Positions 17,465-26,980 are shown, counted from the stretch's first letter. The stretch: 64,000 nt of DNA from Kitasatospora sp. NA04385 (GCF_013364235.1 NZ_CP054919.1:5839156-5903155), one strand, 5' to 3'. Notes: generated by a model not told the origin, from the sequence alone. Made by a program: numbers and translations.

Positions 17465-18712
17465 TCAGAGCATCGCGGCGGCGGGGGCGACCATGCTGCG
17501 GGCGGTCTTGGCGTCGACGTACTCGCCGAGGGCGGTCATCACCCACTCGCCGGAGAACTGGCGCACCAGCTTGCACATGGCGACACCGGTGTGCGGCTCG
17601 GACTGGGCCAGGTCGAAGCGGACCAGTTCCTGGTCGGTCGCGGTGTCGACCAGGCGGCAGTAGGCGTTCTTGATGTCGGTGAACTTCTGCCCGGAGAAGG
17701 AGTTGACCACGAAGACCAGGCCGCAGACCTCGGTGGGCAGCCCGCCGAGGTGGACGGTGATCGCCTCGTCGTCGCCGCCGCCCTTGCCGGTGAGGTTGTC
17801 GCCGGAGTGCGCGATCGCGCCGTTGAAGATGGCGAGCTTCATGAACCAGGCGGTGTCGATCTTCTTGCGCTGGGCGTCGAAGGCGATCACCGAGGCGTCC
17901 AGGTCGATGTTGCGGCCGCGCCCGGCGGGCTCCCAGCCCAGGCCCATCCGGACCGAGGCGAGGAACGGCTTGCCCGCCTTCTCCAGCGAGACCGAACCGC
18001 CCTTGACCAGGTTGACCCGGCCCTTGTCGAGCGTGATCTTGCCGACGGCGGGCGAGCCGGAGGGCATCGGGGGAGGGGAGGAGGGGGCCTGCGGCGCGGT
18101 CGCACCGCGAGGCGCCGCGTCGGGCATCGGCGGTGCGGCGGGCGGTGCGGGGGCGGCGGGCGGCGCGGTGGGCGCGGTGGTGGCGGCCGGGGCGGCGGAG
18201 GGGGACTCGTCCGCGACCGAGACGCCGAAGTCGGTGGCGATCCCCGCCAGCCCGTCCGCGTACCCCTGGCCGACCGCGCGGATCTTCCACTCGGCGCCGC
18301 GCCGGTAGACCTCGACGACCACCAGGGCCGTCTCGCTGGACAGCCGGGGCGGGGTGAAGGTGAACAGCTCGCGGCCGGTGTCGGCGTCCCGGACCGTCGC
18401 GGTGGGCTCGGTGCCGGCGAAAGTGGCCTGCCGGTCGTCGAGCGAGGCGGTCACCACGATCCGGGTGATCTCGCCGGGCACCGCCGCGGTGTCGACGGCG
18501 ATGGCGTCCGGAGCGCCGCCGGCCGCCGGACGGTGCGTCACGCCCGGCCCCTGCGGGGCGTTGAAGAAGACGAAGTCGGCGTCCGAACGGACCTTGCCGG
18601 CCGAGGTCAGCAGCAGCCCCGACACGTCCAGCCGCTTGGGCGCGGTGACCTCGACCACGACCCGGGCCGAACCCAGGGACGCGTTGCCACCCTGCACCAG
18701 AACAGACGTCAC
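17465..18712 (-). CDS. Tandem TerD-domain protein
   Basis: A 415-aa protein with two TerD (calcium-binding stress protein) domains, residues about 1-170 and 225-410, joined by a Pro/Ala-rich linker (about 175-222). TerD marks include LDVSGLLLTSAGKVRSDADFVFFN in the first and DLDASVIAFD, GDDEAITVHL and FVVNSFSGQ in the second. Start is GTG 18712 with GAGGAGG at 6 bases. TerD proteins are cytoplasmic, linked to tellurite and general stress resistance and to Ca binding; two domains on one chain is a known variant. The downstream gene starts one base after the stop. Confidence 0.9.
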   Translation of the reverse strand: MTSVLVQGGNASLGSARVVVEVTAPKRLDVSGLLLTSAGKVRSDADFVFFNAPQGPGVTHRPAAGGAPDAIAVDTAAVPGEITRIVVTASLDDRQATFAGTEPTATVRDADTGRELFTFTPPRLSSETALVVVEVYRRGAEWKIRAVGQGYADGLAGIATDFGVSVADESPSAAPAATTAPTAPPAAPAPPAAPPMPDAAPRGATAPQAPSSPPPMPSGSPAVGKITLDKGRVNLVKGGSVSLEKAGKPFLASVRMGLGWEPAGRGRNIDLDASVIAFDAQRKKIDTAWFMKLAIFNGAIAHSGDNLTGKGGGDDEAITVHLGGLPTEVCGLVFVVNSFSGQKFTDIKNAYCRLVDTATDQELVRFDLAQSEPHTGVAMCKLVRQFSGEWVMTALGEYVDAKTARSMVAPAAAML

Positions 18713-18838
18713 GTGCTCCTCCTCGAATCTCCGCCGTCCCCACCCTAGCCAAACCGCCCCGCCCGCCGGGGTACGCCGCGAGCGAATCCGGCCCCCGCAC
18801 GCTTGCCCGCCCCGGGGAGCCTCGGCGAGCATGCGGGC

Positions 18839-21355
18839 ATGCCAGCACTGCAACGATCCGAGGCAACTGTCCGTGCCCGCCTGCTGGAGGTCGACGGCTA
18901 CCGCGTCGGCCTCGACCTCACCGGCGGCCCGGACCGGTTCGTCAGCACCACCGAGATCCGGTTCCGGTGCGCCGAACCCGGCGCCGACAGCTTCGTCGAC
19001 GTCGACCCCGCCGTCCTGCGGTGTGCCGTCCTGAACGGGAAACCGCTGGACACCGCCGCCCTCGACGGCAACCGGCTCGCGCTGCCCGGCCTGCGCGCGG
19101 AGAACGACCTGCTCGTCGAGGCCGAGATGCGCTACTCGCGCACCGGCGAGGGCCTGCACCGCTACACCGACCCGGCCGACGGCGCGGTGTACGTGTACGC
19201 CACCTGCGGGCCCGACCTGGCGGCCAAGGTGTTCGCCTGCTTCGACCAGCCCGACCTGAAGGCGCCGATCACGCTGACCGCCACCGCCCCCGCCGAGTGG
19301 ACCCTGGTCGGCAACGGCGCCAAGGTCCGTGGCGAGGGCGGCAGTTGGGAGTTCGCCCCGACCAAGCCGATCTCCACCTACCTGTTCACCGTGGTCGGCG
19401 GCCCGCTGCACTCGGTGCACGGCGAGCACGACGGCATCCCGCTCGGCCTGCACGCCCGCCGCTCGCTGGCCGCCGAACTCGACCGCGAAGCAGGCGAGTT
19501 GTTCGAGGTGACGGCCGCCTCGCTGGACCGGCTGCACGAACTCTTCGACGAGCGCTACCCGTTCGGCGAGTACCACCAGGCGTTCGTCCCCGAGTTCAAC
19601 TGGGGCGCGATGGAGAACCCCGGCTGCGTGGTCTTCCGCGACGAGATGCTGTTCCGCTCCCCGGCCACCGCCGCCGAACGGGAGCGCCGCGCGATGGTGG
19701 TCTGCCACGAGATGGCCCACATGTGGTTCGGCGACCTGGTCACCATGCGCTGGTGGGACGACCTGTGGCTGAACGAGTCGTTCGCCGAGATGCTCGGCTA
19801 CCGGATCGCCGCCGAGGCCACCCGCTTCACCGGCACCTGGACCGGCTTCGCCGCCCAGCGCAAGGGCTGGGGCTACGACGCCGACCAGCGCGGCTCCACC
19901 CACCCCGTGGCCGGCAACGGCACCCGCTCGGTCGCCGAGGCGATGGTCAACTTCGACGGCATCTCCTACGCCAAGGGCGCCTCCGCGCTGCGCCAGCTCG
20001 TCGCCTGGCTCGGCGACGAGGCCTTCTTCGCCGGGCTGAACGCGTACTTCGCCGACCACCTCTACGGCAACGCCGAACTCCCGGACTTCCTGGCCGCGTT
20101 GACCGCCAGCAGCGGCCGCGACGTGCCCGGCTGGGCGGACGCCTGGCTGCGCACCAGCGGAGTCGACACGCTGCGCGCCGAGACCGAGCGCGCCGCCGAC
20201 GGCACCCTGACCGCGCTGACCGTCGTCAACGAGGGCAGCCGCCCGCACCTGGTCGAGGTCGGCGGCTACCGGCACCGGGACGGCCGGCTCGTCCCGGCCG
20301 GCCGCGTCCCGGTCGAACTCGGCCCCGGCCGCCGGGTCGCCGTCCCCGCCCTGGTCGAGGCCGGTGCGACGCTCGTCGTCCCCAACGACGGCGACCTCAC
20401 CTGGGCCAAGATCCGCCTCGACCCGGACTCCTGGCGGGCCGTGCGGGAGTCGCTGTCCACCATCGAGGACGACGTCACCCGCGCCGTCCTGTGGGAGCAC
20501 GCCCGCGACCTCGTCCGGGACGCCGAACTCGACCCCGCGGCCTACCTCGACCTGATGGAGCGCCACCTGCCCGCGGAGACCTCCGACAGCATCGTCGAGC
20601 CGGTCCTCACCTTCGCCCGCACCCACGTGGTCGGCCGCTACCTGCCCGCCGACCGCCGGGCCGACGGGCTGGCCGCCGTCAGCCGCACCGCCCGCGCCCT
20701 GCTGGCGGACGGCCCCGGCGCCGACGGCGGGAGCGGCCGCGGCATCCGGCTGGCCGCGCTGCGCGCCGCGGTCGAGAGCAGCGGCGGCGAGGAGCAGCTC
20801 GCCGAACTGCGCCGCTGGCTGGCCGGCGAAGCCGTGCCCCACGGGCTGACCGTCGGACCGGAACTGCGCTGGGCCGGGCTGGCCCGGCTGGCTTCGCTCG
20901 GCGAGCTCGACGAGGCCCGGATCGCCGCCGAGGCGGCCCGCGAGCCGGGCAGCGAGGCCGAGTTCGGCGCCGCGCGGGCGCTGGCCGCGCGGCCCGGGGA
21001 GGAGGCCAAGGCCCGCGCCTGGGACGTCCTGTTCACGCCCGACGCCGCCTCCAACCGGATCCTGGAGGCCACCGCCCGCGGCTTCTGGGCCTCCGGCGCA
21101 CCCGACCGGCAGGACGCGTACGCGCTGCGCTTCTTCGAGCGGATCGCCGGGGTCGCCGATCGCAGCGACACCGTCACCCGGCTGCTCGGCCAGACCCTCT
21201 ACCCCGTCGCCCAGGCCACGCCCGAGGTGGTGGCGGCGGCGGAACGAGTCCTCGCGGACCCGGCGCTGACCCCGGCGCTGCGCCGGAACCTGGCCGACTC
21301 GACGGACGACCTGCGGCGGACGCGGGCGGTGCGCAGGGCCTTCGGCGGGGCGTGA
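18839..21355 (+). CDS. pepN: Aminopeptidase N (M1 family)
   Basis: An 838-aa zinc aminopeptidase that removes N-terminal residues from peptides in the cytoplasm. The exopeptidase motif GAMEN (256-260) and zinc site HEMAH (290-294) with third ligand E313 in LNESFAE are intact, and the C-terminal ERAP1-like helical domain is complete. Length is usual for the actinobacterial enzyme. ATG 18839 is preferred over an upstream in-frame ATG at 18803 because homologous sequence begins here (MPALQRSEA). It ends at a strong hairpin. Confidence 0.95.
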   Translation: MPALQRSEATVRARLLEVDGYRVGLDLTGGPDRFVSTTEIRFRCAEPGADSFVDVDPAVLRCAVLNGKPLDTAALDGNRLALPGLRAENDLLVEAEMRYSRTGEGLHRYTDPADGAVYVYATCGPDLAAKVFACFDQPDLKAPITLTATAPAEWTLVGNGAKVRGEGGSWEFAPTKPISTYLFTVVGGPLHSVHGEHDGIPLGLHARRSLAAELDREAGELFEVTAASLDRLHELFDERYPFGEYHQAFVPEFNWGAMENPGCVVFRDEMLFRSPATAAERERRAMVVCHEMAHMWFGDLVTMRWWDDLWLNESFAEMLGYRIAAEATRFTGTWTGFAAQRKGWGYDADQRGSTHPVAGNGTRSVAEAMVNFDGISYAKGASALRQLVAWLGDEAFFAGLNAYFADHLYGNAELPDFLAALTASSGRDVPGWADAWLRTSGVDTLRAETERAADGTLTALTVVNEGSRPHLVEVGGYRHRDGRLVPAGRVPVELGPGRRVAVPALVEAGATLVVPNDGDLTWAKIRLDPDSWRAVRESLSTIEDDVTRAVLWEHARDLVRDAELDPAAYLDLMERHLPAETSDSIVEPVLTFARTHVVGRYLPADRRADGLAAVSRTARALLADGPGADGGSGRGIRLAALRAAVESSGGEEQLAELRRWLAGEAVPHGLTVGPELRWAGLARLASLGELDEARIAAEAAREPGSEAEFGAARALAARPGEEAKARAWDVLFTPDAASNRILEATARGFWASGAPDRQDAYALRFFERIAGVADRSDTVTRLLGQTLYPVAQATPEVVAAAERVLADPALTPALRRNLADSTDDLRRTRAVRRAFGGA

Positions 21356-21360
21356 GCGTT

Positions 21361-21388
21361 CAGGGGCCCGCCGTTCCCCGGGCCCCTG
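21361..21388. terminator. Hairpin terminator carrying the dispersed 16-mer
   Basis: CAGGGGCCCG (21361-21370) pairs with CGGGCCCCTG (21379-21388), right after the pepN stop and before a convergent gene. The right half contains the 16-mer CCGTTCCCCGGGCCCC that also occurs at 28828, 32657 and 46348. Confidence 0.75.
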
Positions 21389-21421
21389 ACGCCGCCTCCC
21401 GCCGCTCCCGGCGGCGTCCGC

Positions 21422-22420
21422 TCAGAAGGCGCCGCGGGCGGTGAGGGCGCGGGCGGTGGGGAGGGCGAAGGCGGAGGCGGTCCAGGTCTCGGGGGCGGCG
21501 GGGGCCGCGGTGGGGAGGGCGCCGGTGACGGTGAAGGCGTAGCTGCCGGGGCGCAGCGGGAGGTCGGCCGGGGTGGTGAAGCGGTAGACCAGGGTGTCGC
21601 GTTCCAGCGCGATGGTGACGACCGCGCCGGGGAGGTCGGTGGCGGGGGCGGTGCCCGGGAGCGCGGCGGGGCGGTTCAGCCGGAACTCGACCTGGAGGGC
21701 GGTCATCGCCTCGTCCAGGTCGAGCCGCAGGGTGTGCCGGGTGCCGGTCGGGCCGACCGGGTCGGTGCGGGCGGCGCCGTGCAGGGTGTGCGGGAGGGCA
21801 GCGGAGGCGCTCGGGGACGGCACGGGGGCCGAGGGGCCCGGGACCAGCGACACCGGCTGGGTGTGCGGCTCGGGGGCGGGCGGCGCGGCGGGCGAGGAGG
21901 CCGGGGCGGCACTCGGCGCGGCACCGGCCGGGGCGGCGCCGGTGGCCGGGCCCGGGACGGTGGGGGCGGCCGAGGTGACCTGGGCGGGGCGGACCGGGGG
22001 CGCGGCGGTGGTGGCCTCCGCCGGGCGGATGCCGCCGCCGGGCGTGCCGCCGCCGCTGCTCGGGGTCCGGCCCGGGGTCCTGGACGGGGCCGGGGTGGCG
22101 GTGGTGGTGCCGCCGGCCGTCGCCGGGGCGGCCTGCACGGTGGCGCCCGGGGCGGGAGGGGTGGCGCCCTCGGTGGGTGTGGCGTCGGGGCTGGGGACGG
22201 GCGGCCCGCCGACCGTCACGCCGACCCGGCGGCCGACCTGCTGCTGCTCGTTCAGCAGCCAGGTGGTGGCCAGGCTGATGCCGACCACCGTGGACATCGC
22301 CATCGCCGCGCCGGAGAAGCGGATGGTGGGCAGCCGCAGCCGCCCGCCGAAGGGCCCGGGCCGGCCGTGCCGTCCCGAACGGCCCGCGGTGACGGGCCTG
22401 GAGTGCTCGCGGAGCGCCAC
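21422..22420 (-). CDS. Membrane-anchored Pro/Ala/Thr-rich protein
   Basis: A 332-aa protein starting at GTG 22420 after GGGGAG. A basic head (residues 1-33) precedes one membrane helix (about 35-54, SGAAMAMSTVVGISLATTWLL), then about 150 residues of Pro/Ala/Thr-rich linker and a folded C-terminal part with beta-strand character (LRLDLDEAMTALQVEFRLNR). The topology suggests an extracellular domain on a stalk. The fold is not recognised; cell-envelope location is inferred. Confidence 0.7.
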   Translation of the reverse strand: MALREHSRPVTAGRSGRHGRPGPFGGRLRLPTIRFSGAAMAMSTVVGISLATTWLLNEQQQVGRRVGVTVGGPPVPSPDATPTEGATPPAPGATVQAAPATAGGTTTATPAPSRTPGRTPSSGGGTPGGGIRPAEATTAAPPVRPAQVTSAAPTVPGPATGAAPAGAAPSAAPASSPAAPPAPEPHTQPVSLVPGPSAPVPSPSASAALPHTLHGAARTDPVGPTGTRHTLRLDLDEAMTALQVEFRLNRPAALPGTAPATDLPGAVVTIALERDTLVYRFTTPADLPLRPGSYAFTVTGALPTAAPAAPETWTASAFALPTARALTARGAF

Positions 22421-22724
22421 CGGGCTCCCCTTCCTGGTACAGGACCGCACGCGACGCCGCACCCCGTGCGCGGCCCGGACGGGCCCGGACGAACGGGGCG
22501 GGAGGGACGAGACTACCAGCGGTCTGACGGGCCGCCAGATCCCGGGTGAAACCCGACGGCCAAATCGAGTCCCTTGCCGCGCGGGTGAGTTGGCGCGGGG
22601 CGGCGGGCACCGGCGGTGGCCTGAACCGGCCGCCGCGATCGTCGTGCAACCCCCTGCAACCGTTGCGGGCGGCCGCGCACCGGAGCACGCTGGAGCGGTA
22701 CCCAGCCGCCTCGGAGAGATCGTC

Positions 22725-23225
22725 ATGCCGTGCGACCCGCCGTCAGCCCCTTCCGACCAGCCGATCGCCGCCACCCCCACGGGCGGCGACCGGAGGAGCA
22801 CCACCGTGCCCCCCGCGGTGGTGGAGGAGGTGCTGGCGCTGCGGATCGCCCTGGACCAGGACCTGGTCGGTGAGGTGAGCACCCGGTTCCGGTACACGGC
22901 GGCCGCGCCGCACGAGGTGCGCCTGACCTTCCACCTGGGACGGTCCGACGAGGCGGACTGGGTCTTCTCCCGCGACCTGCTGCGGGACGGGCTGGAGTCG
23001 CTCAGCGGCCAGGGCGACATCAAGCTGTGGCCCGCGCACTGCCCCTGCCACGGCGCGACCCTGCACCTGGCGCTGGAGTCCCCGTACGGCAGCGCCCTGC
23101 TGGAGGCGTCCCGCCCGCAGGTGGAAGCCTGGCTGGAACGCACCTACGCCGTGGTGCCGGACGGCAGCGCCGCCGAACTGCTGCCCAGCGACGAGGAGTT
23201 GGCCGAACTGCTGGCCGACGGCTGA
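22725..23225 (+). CDS. SsgA-family sporulation/cell-division regulator
   Basis: A 166-aa SsgA-like protein (SALP). The core (residues about 30-145) matches the family: FRYTAAAPHEVRLTFHLG, WVFSRDLLRDGLESLSGQGDIKLWP, LHLALESPYGSALLEA, and VEAWLERTYAVVPDG. SALPs are confined to sporulating actinomycetes and guide septum placement and peptidoglycan processing. The start is ATG 22725 with GGAGAGA at 7 bases. Which SALP subgroup it belongs to cannot be told. Its 3' end overlaps the convergent GAF-regulator gene by 82 bases. Confidence 0.85.
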   Translation: MPCDPPSAPSDQPIAATPTGGDRRSTTVPPAVVEEVLALRIALDQDLVGEVSTRFRYTAAAPHEVRLTFHLGRSDEADWVFSRDLLRDGLESLSGQGDIKLWPAHCPCHGATLHLALESPYGSALLEASRPQVEAWLERTYAVVPDGSAAELLPSDEELAELLADG

Positions 23226-24538
23226 GCGCCGCCGCCCCGGCCGGGCAGCCGCAGCAGGCCGCGCACCAAGTCCGCCCGCAGCAGCCGCACGGCCGGCGAG
23301 TCCGAGCCGGGCAGCAGGTCGTACGGGTCGTCCGGCCCGAGCACGGCGGCCTCGGCGCAGGACGCCAGCCGGTACGGCCTGGCCTCCAGCAGGGCGCCCA
23401 GGTGCCTGCGCAGCCGGGAGAGTTCGGCGCGGACGGTGACGGTGCGGGCCGGGTCGGCGAACAGCGCCTCGGCGAGCTGCGCGGCGCTCAGGCCGTCCCG
23501 GTGCAGGGCCAGCAGCAGGAGCAGCTCGGCGTGCCGGGGGCTCGGCGAGTGCGACCAGGCGCCCGCGCTGCCGCGCACCCGCAGCTCGGGGCGGTCGGGG
23601 CGGCGCAGGTCCAGCTCCAGGGCGGCGGACTCGGCCTGTTCGGCGAGCTCGGCCGGACGCGGTGCGGCCGGGCGCACCAGCCAGCCGTCGGCCAGCGGCT
23701 CCACCGCGCACTCGCCCAGCGTCGGCACCCAGTGCACCCCGCCGGCGCCCCAGCTGTCCTGCGGCAGCGCGAGCCGGGGCGGGCCGGGCACGCCGGTCGC
23801 GGCCGCCGTCCAGCCCGCGCCGTCCACCACCAGCGCCGGGCCGCCGAAGCGGGCCAGCAGCGGCACCGCGACCGTCCGCAGCCGGTGCAGCGCCTCCAGG
23901 TGGCCGGCCCGCAGCTCGGTCTCGGCGAGCCGGGCGGCGGTCAGCGTGAGCTGCCGCAGGTACGGGTGGCTGTCGGTGGCCGGGCTGCTCAGGTTGACCA
24001 CGCCCGCCAGCCGGCCGGTGCGCGGATCGCGGATCGGGACGGCCGCGCAGGTCCAGCCGTGGTGGCTGCGCAGGTAGTGCTCGACGGAGTGCACGGTGCT
24101 GGCGCGGGCGGTGCGGGCGGCCAGGCCGATGCCGTTGGTGCCGACCGCGTCCTCCGACCAGAGCGCGCCCGGCTCGAAGCCGAGCGCGTCGGCGTCCCGC
24201 TTCAGCCGGGCCTCGCCGTCCCGCCACAGCAGCCGGGCCTTCGGGTCGGACACCGCGAGCACCACCGGCGAGGTGTCGCCCGGCGGGAACAGCGTGGAGC
24301 GCAGCACCGGCAGCACCTGCTCCAGGCCGGTGGCCCGGCGGAGCTCCTCCAGCTCCCCGAGGGGCAGCCGGGGCGCCGACCGGGCGCGATCCGGGTCCAG
24401 CCCGAGGCGGCGCAGGCGCTCCCAGGAGTCCCCGATCTCCGGCCGCAGGGCGGTCGGCCCCGCGGGCTCCGCCAGTTCGGGCCGGACATACCGACCGGTC
24501 GGTCGGGAGAGGGGTGGGCCGCCGCCGATCCGCCGCAT
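23144..24538 (-). CDS. GAF-domain transcriptional regulator
   Basis: A 464-aa protein of the AcoR-like GAF regulator group common in Streptomyces. Residues about 25-190 form the N-terminal GAF region (GDSWERLRRLGLDP, WSEDAVGTNGIGLA, HGWTCAAVPIRDP). A winged-helix DNA-binding part lies near residues 345-420 (LLALHRDGLSAAQLAEALF, VTVRAELSRLRRHLGALL). It lacks the sigma-54 ATPase domain of true AcoR. The last 40 residues are Ser/Gly-rich and overlap the ssgA-like gene. Start ATG 24538. Target unknown. Confidence 0.75.
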   Translation of the reverse strand: MRRIGGGPPLSRPTGRYVRPELAEPAGPTALRPEIGDSWERLRRLGLDPDRARSAPRLPLGELEELRRATGLEQVLPVLRSTLFPPGDTSPVVLAVSDPKARLLWRDGEARLKRDADALGFEPGALWSEDAVGTNGIGLAARTARASTVHSVEHYLRSHHGWTCAAVPIRDPRTGRLAGVVNLSSPATDSHPYLRQLTLTAARLAETELRAGHLEALHRLRTVAVPLLARFGGPALVVDGAGWTAAATGVPGPPRLALPQDSWGAGGVHWVPTLGECAVEPLADGWLVRPAAPRPAELAEQAESAALELDLRRPDRPELRVRGSAGAWSHSPSPRHAELLLLLALHRDGLSAAQLAEALFADPARTVTVRAELSRLRRHLGALLEARPYRLASCAEAAVLGPDDPYDLLPGSDSPAVRLLRADLVRGLLRLPGRGGGAQPSASSSANSSSLGSSSAALPSGTTA

Positions 24539-24717
24539 GCGGTCCCCTCCCTCTTCTCGGTCCGGCTGACAGCGTACGGGGGTTCGACGGGGACACGCCG
24601 GGACGGCGAAAAGAGTCGTCCGCGTTCCGGAACATGATGCAGACTGGTCGGTTTCCCGCCTGCGGAGGACCGGTATGCGGGGGCTCGGGGAACGGCGGGG
24701 CCGCGCGTGCGCCGCGC

Positions 24718-25698
24718 TCAGCGGGGGGAGTCGTCCTGGGCGGTTTCGACGGCCCGGTGGAAGTCGTGGCCGGCCTCGGCGGTGGCGCAGGTGGTGGCGG
24801 TGAGGCAGCCGGCCAGGGCGATGGCGGCCAGGGTGCGCAGGGCGCGGTGGGGCGGGCGGGGCGGGGCGGGGCGGCCAGCAGGGCGCGGACGCGGCGGGGA
24901 CGGGCCCGGCGGTGGCGGCCAGCCGGGGGCGGGCCGCGGGCGGGGTGCGGGCGGTGGCGAGGGCGGCGCGGCCGATCGCGCGGGCGGTCAGGGCGCGGTC
25001 GCCGACCGCGGCGGCGGCGCACTCGTCGGCCCAGCGCTCCAGGTGGTAGCCGAGGGCCGGGCGCAGCGGCCGCAGCGCGGGGTGGCAGGCGGCGGCGTAC
25101 TCCGCGGCGGCCAGCAGGAGGTGGTGGCGGCCGGTCAGGTGGGCGCGTTCGTGGGCGAGCAGGGCGGCGCGTTCGGGGCCGGTGAGGGCGGCGAGCATGC
25201 CGGTGGTGGCGACGATCCGGGGCGGGCGGCCGGGCAGGGCGTACGCGTCGGCCCGGTCGTCGGTGAGGACGGTGAGGACGGGGCGGCCGGCCCCGGGCGG
25301 CGGACCGGGGCGCGCCGGCCGGCCGGGGCGTCGCCGGTGGCGGTGCGGGCGCGGCGCAGGTCGGCGTACTGGTGGCGGGCGGTGCGGGCGGCCAGCAGGG
25401 CGGCGGCGAGCAGGGCGGTCGCGGCGAGGGCGGCGGCGGGCACCCACTCCGGGCCGGAGAGTTCGCCGGGGTGCCGGTGCGCGGGGGAGAGGTGGGCCAG
25501 TGCGGCGCCGTAGGGCAGGTGCAGCAGGCCGGTGACGGTGAGCAGGCCGAGCGAGGCCAGGGTGGCGGCCCCGAGGGCGACGGCGGTGGCGGCCAGGGTG
25601 AGGGCGGCGGCGCGCGGGGCGAGCTGTTCGGCGAGCCGGCGGGCGAGCGGGGCGGCCAGCAGCGGCAGCAGCAGCGGGGCCCAGACGGCGATCGTCAC
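24718..25698 (-). pseudogene. M56-family metalloprotease (BlaR-like) with three frameshifts
   Basis: Pieces of one M56 peptidase lie in order in three frames. The first has membrane helices from GTG 25698 (MTIAVWAPLLLPLLAAPL). After a shift near 25290 comes VLTVLTDDRADAYALPG and the zinc site LLAHERAHLTGRHHLLL (HExxH). After shifts near 24890 and 24850 the end LAAIALAGCLTATTCATAEAG runs to TGA 24718-24720. Each shift equals one missing base in a GC run, and the three cancel out, so the ends are in frame. The gene overlaps blaI by GTGA. A normal membrane protease with either decay or assembly errors. Confidence 0.75.
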
Positions 25699-26063
25699 GG
25701 CTGCTCCCCGAGCAGGTCGCGCAGCAGGCGCTCGTCCTCGTCGGAGAGGTCGGAGACGAAGCGGGCCAGCACGGTGGAGCGGTCGCGGCCACGGTCGAGT
25801 TCGGTGCGCATCCGGCGGGCGGCCAGGCCGTCGGCGTCCTGGACGGTCGGGGTGTAGGCGAAGGCCCGGCCCGCCTTGGTGCGGGAGAGGGTGCCCTTCT
25901 CGTGCAGCCTGGCCAGGATGGTGGCGACCGTGGTGCGGGCCAGGTCGGCGGCGATGGCGTGCTGGACCTGCTGCGGGGTGAGCGGTCCGGCGGCGGCCCA
26001 GAGGGCGGCCAGGACCTGGGCCTCCAGCTCCCCCGCGGGCCGACGGGCGGGCGTGTCCGTCAT
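25695..26063 (-). CDS. BlaI/MecI-family repressor
   Basis: A 122-aa winged-helix repressor. The recognition region is LTPQQVQHAIAADLARTTVATILARL, followed by the wing KGTLSRTKAGRAFAYTP and a dimerisation helix. The partner M56 protease gene overlaps its stop by 4 bases. In this family the protease senses cell-wall stress or beta-lactams and causes repressor loss. Two palindromes (26085-26122) just upstream of ATG 26063 fit autorepression. Confidence 0.9.
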   Translation of the reverse strand: MTDTPARRPAGELEAQVLAALWAAAGPLTPQQVQHAIAADLARTTVATILARLHEKGTLSRTKAGRAFAYTPTVQDADGLAARRMRTELDRGRDRSTVLARFVSDLSDEDERLLRDLLGEQP

Positions 26064-26084
26064 GTCGCGCGAACCTCCGGAATT

Positions 26085-26122
26085 CGTCTACAGTCCTGTC
26101 GACGTCTACACGAATGTAGACG
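26085..26122. promoter_or_regulatory. Two adjacent BlaI-type operators
   Basis: CGTCTACA-CGAA-TGTAGACG (26103-26122) is a perfect palindrome, and CGTCTACA-GTCC-TGTCGACG (26085-26104) is a near-perfect one that abuts it. Both contain the TACA...TGTA core of BlaI sites. They lie between the blaI start and the divergent PAP2 gene, so they may control both directions. Confidence 0.75.
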
Positions 26123-26248
26123 TTGGGGCGCGTCCCCGCCTGGACGCCCCCCAACGTAACGGGAGGTCCGCCAGCCTTGCCCCTGACCCCGTCCCCCGGA
26201 GCCGCGCGTGAACCGTTCACCTCGCCCGTTCTGGTACATGTTGTCCCC

Positions 26249-26887
26249 GTGACCCCGAACGTTCATCCCCCCGCCCACCTGCTCGCCTACGACGGCAGCG
26301 GCATCGACGGCGGCCTCTACACCCGGGTCACCGGGTGGGCCGACTCCGCGCCGCACTGGCTCGACCAGCTCGTCAAGGAGTGGTCCGCGTTCGGCCTCGC
26401 GCTGTTCGCGCTGCTGATGCTGTGGGCCTGGTGGCGGGCCCGGGCCGCGGACTCGGCGGTGATGGCCCGGGTGCTGGCCTCGCCGCTGGTCGTGGTCGTC
26501 GCCTACCTGGTCAACTCGGTGCTCAAGTCGCTGGTCGAGGAGGTCCGGCCGTGCCAGCAGATCCCGGCCACGGTGCCGCTGGAGACCTGCCCGCCGCCCG
26601 GTGACTGGTCCTTCCCCAGCAACCACACGGTGGCCGCGTTCGCCGCCGCCACCGCGCTCTGGTACGCCGACCGCCGGATCGGCGGGATCGCGCTGCTCGC
26701 CGCCGTGCTGATGGGCGCCTCCCGGGTCTGGGTCGGCGCGCACTACCCGCACGACGTGCTGGTCGCCGCGCTGGTCGGCGTCCTGGTGGCGATCCCGCTC
26801 GCGCTGCTCGCCGGACGGGCCGCGCCGCTGGTCGACCGGCTGCGCACCGGGCCGCTCGGCCCCGTGCTGGGGGCCGGAACGGCCTGA
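26249..26887 (+). CDS. PAP2-family membrane phosphatase
   Basis: A 212-aa integral membrane protein with the three PAP2 signatures: KSLVEEVRP, PSNHT (PSGH-type) and SRVWVGAHYPHD. Such enzymes dephosphorylate lipid phosphates, for example undecaprenyl diphosphate or phosphatidylglycerol phosphate. GTG 26249 is chosen; upstream frame has no membrane-protein character, and TACATG lies 8 bases before it. It is divergent from blaI, so control by the same operators is possible, which would suit a role in cell-wall lipid recycling. Confidence 0.85.
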   Translation: MTPNVHPPAHLLAYDGSGIDGGLYTRVTGWADSAPHWLDQLVKEWSAFGLALFALLMLWAWWRARAADSAVMARVLASPLVVVVAYLVNSVLKSLVEEVRPCQQIPATVPLETCPPPGDWSFPSNHTVAAFAAATALWYADRRIGGIALLAAVLMGASRVWVGAHYPHDVLVAALVGVLVAIPLALLAGRAAPLVDRLRTGPLGPVLGAGTA

Positions 26888-26941
26888 GCAGACAGGGCGG
26901 ACCGGCCTCTTGTGCGGCCGCGCCGGGCGGGGGGAGCATGT

Positions 26942-26980
26942 GAGCCGGGCAGGGGTGACTCCCCGCCCGGCTCGCTTTTT
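26942..26980 (+). terminator. Intrinsic terminator with T run
   Basis: GAGCCGGGC-A-GGGG (26942-26955) pairs with CCCCGCCCGGCTC (26961-26973) around TGACT, followed by GC and TTTTT (26976-26980). It is one of the few T-tailed terminators in the window. It lies 55 bases after the PAP2 gene and ends 26 bases before the next start, so it may also act as an attenuator. Confidence 0.8.
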
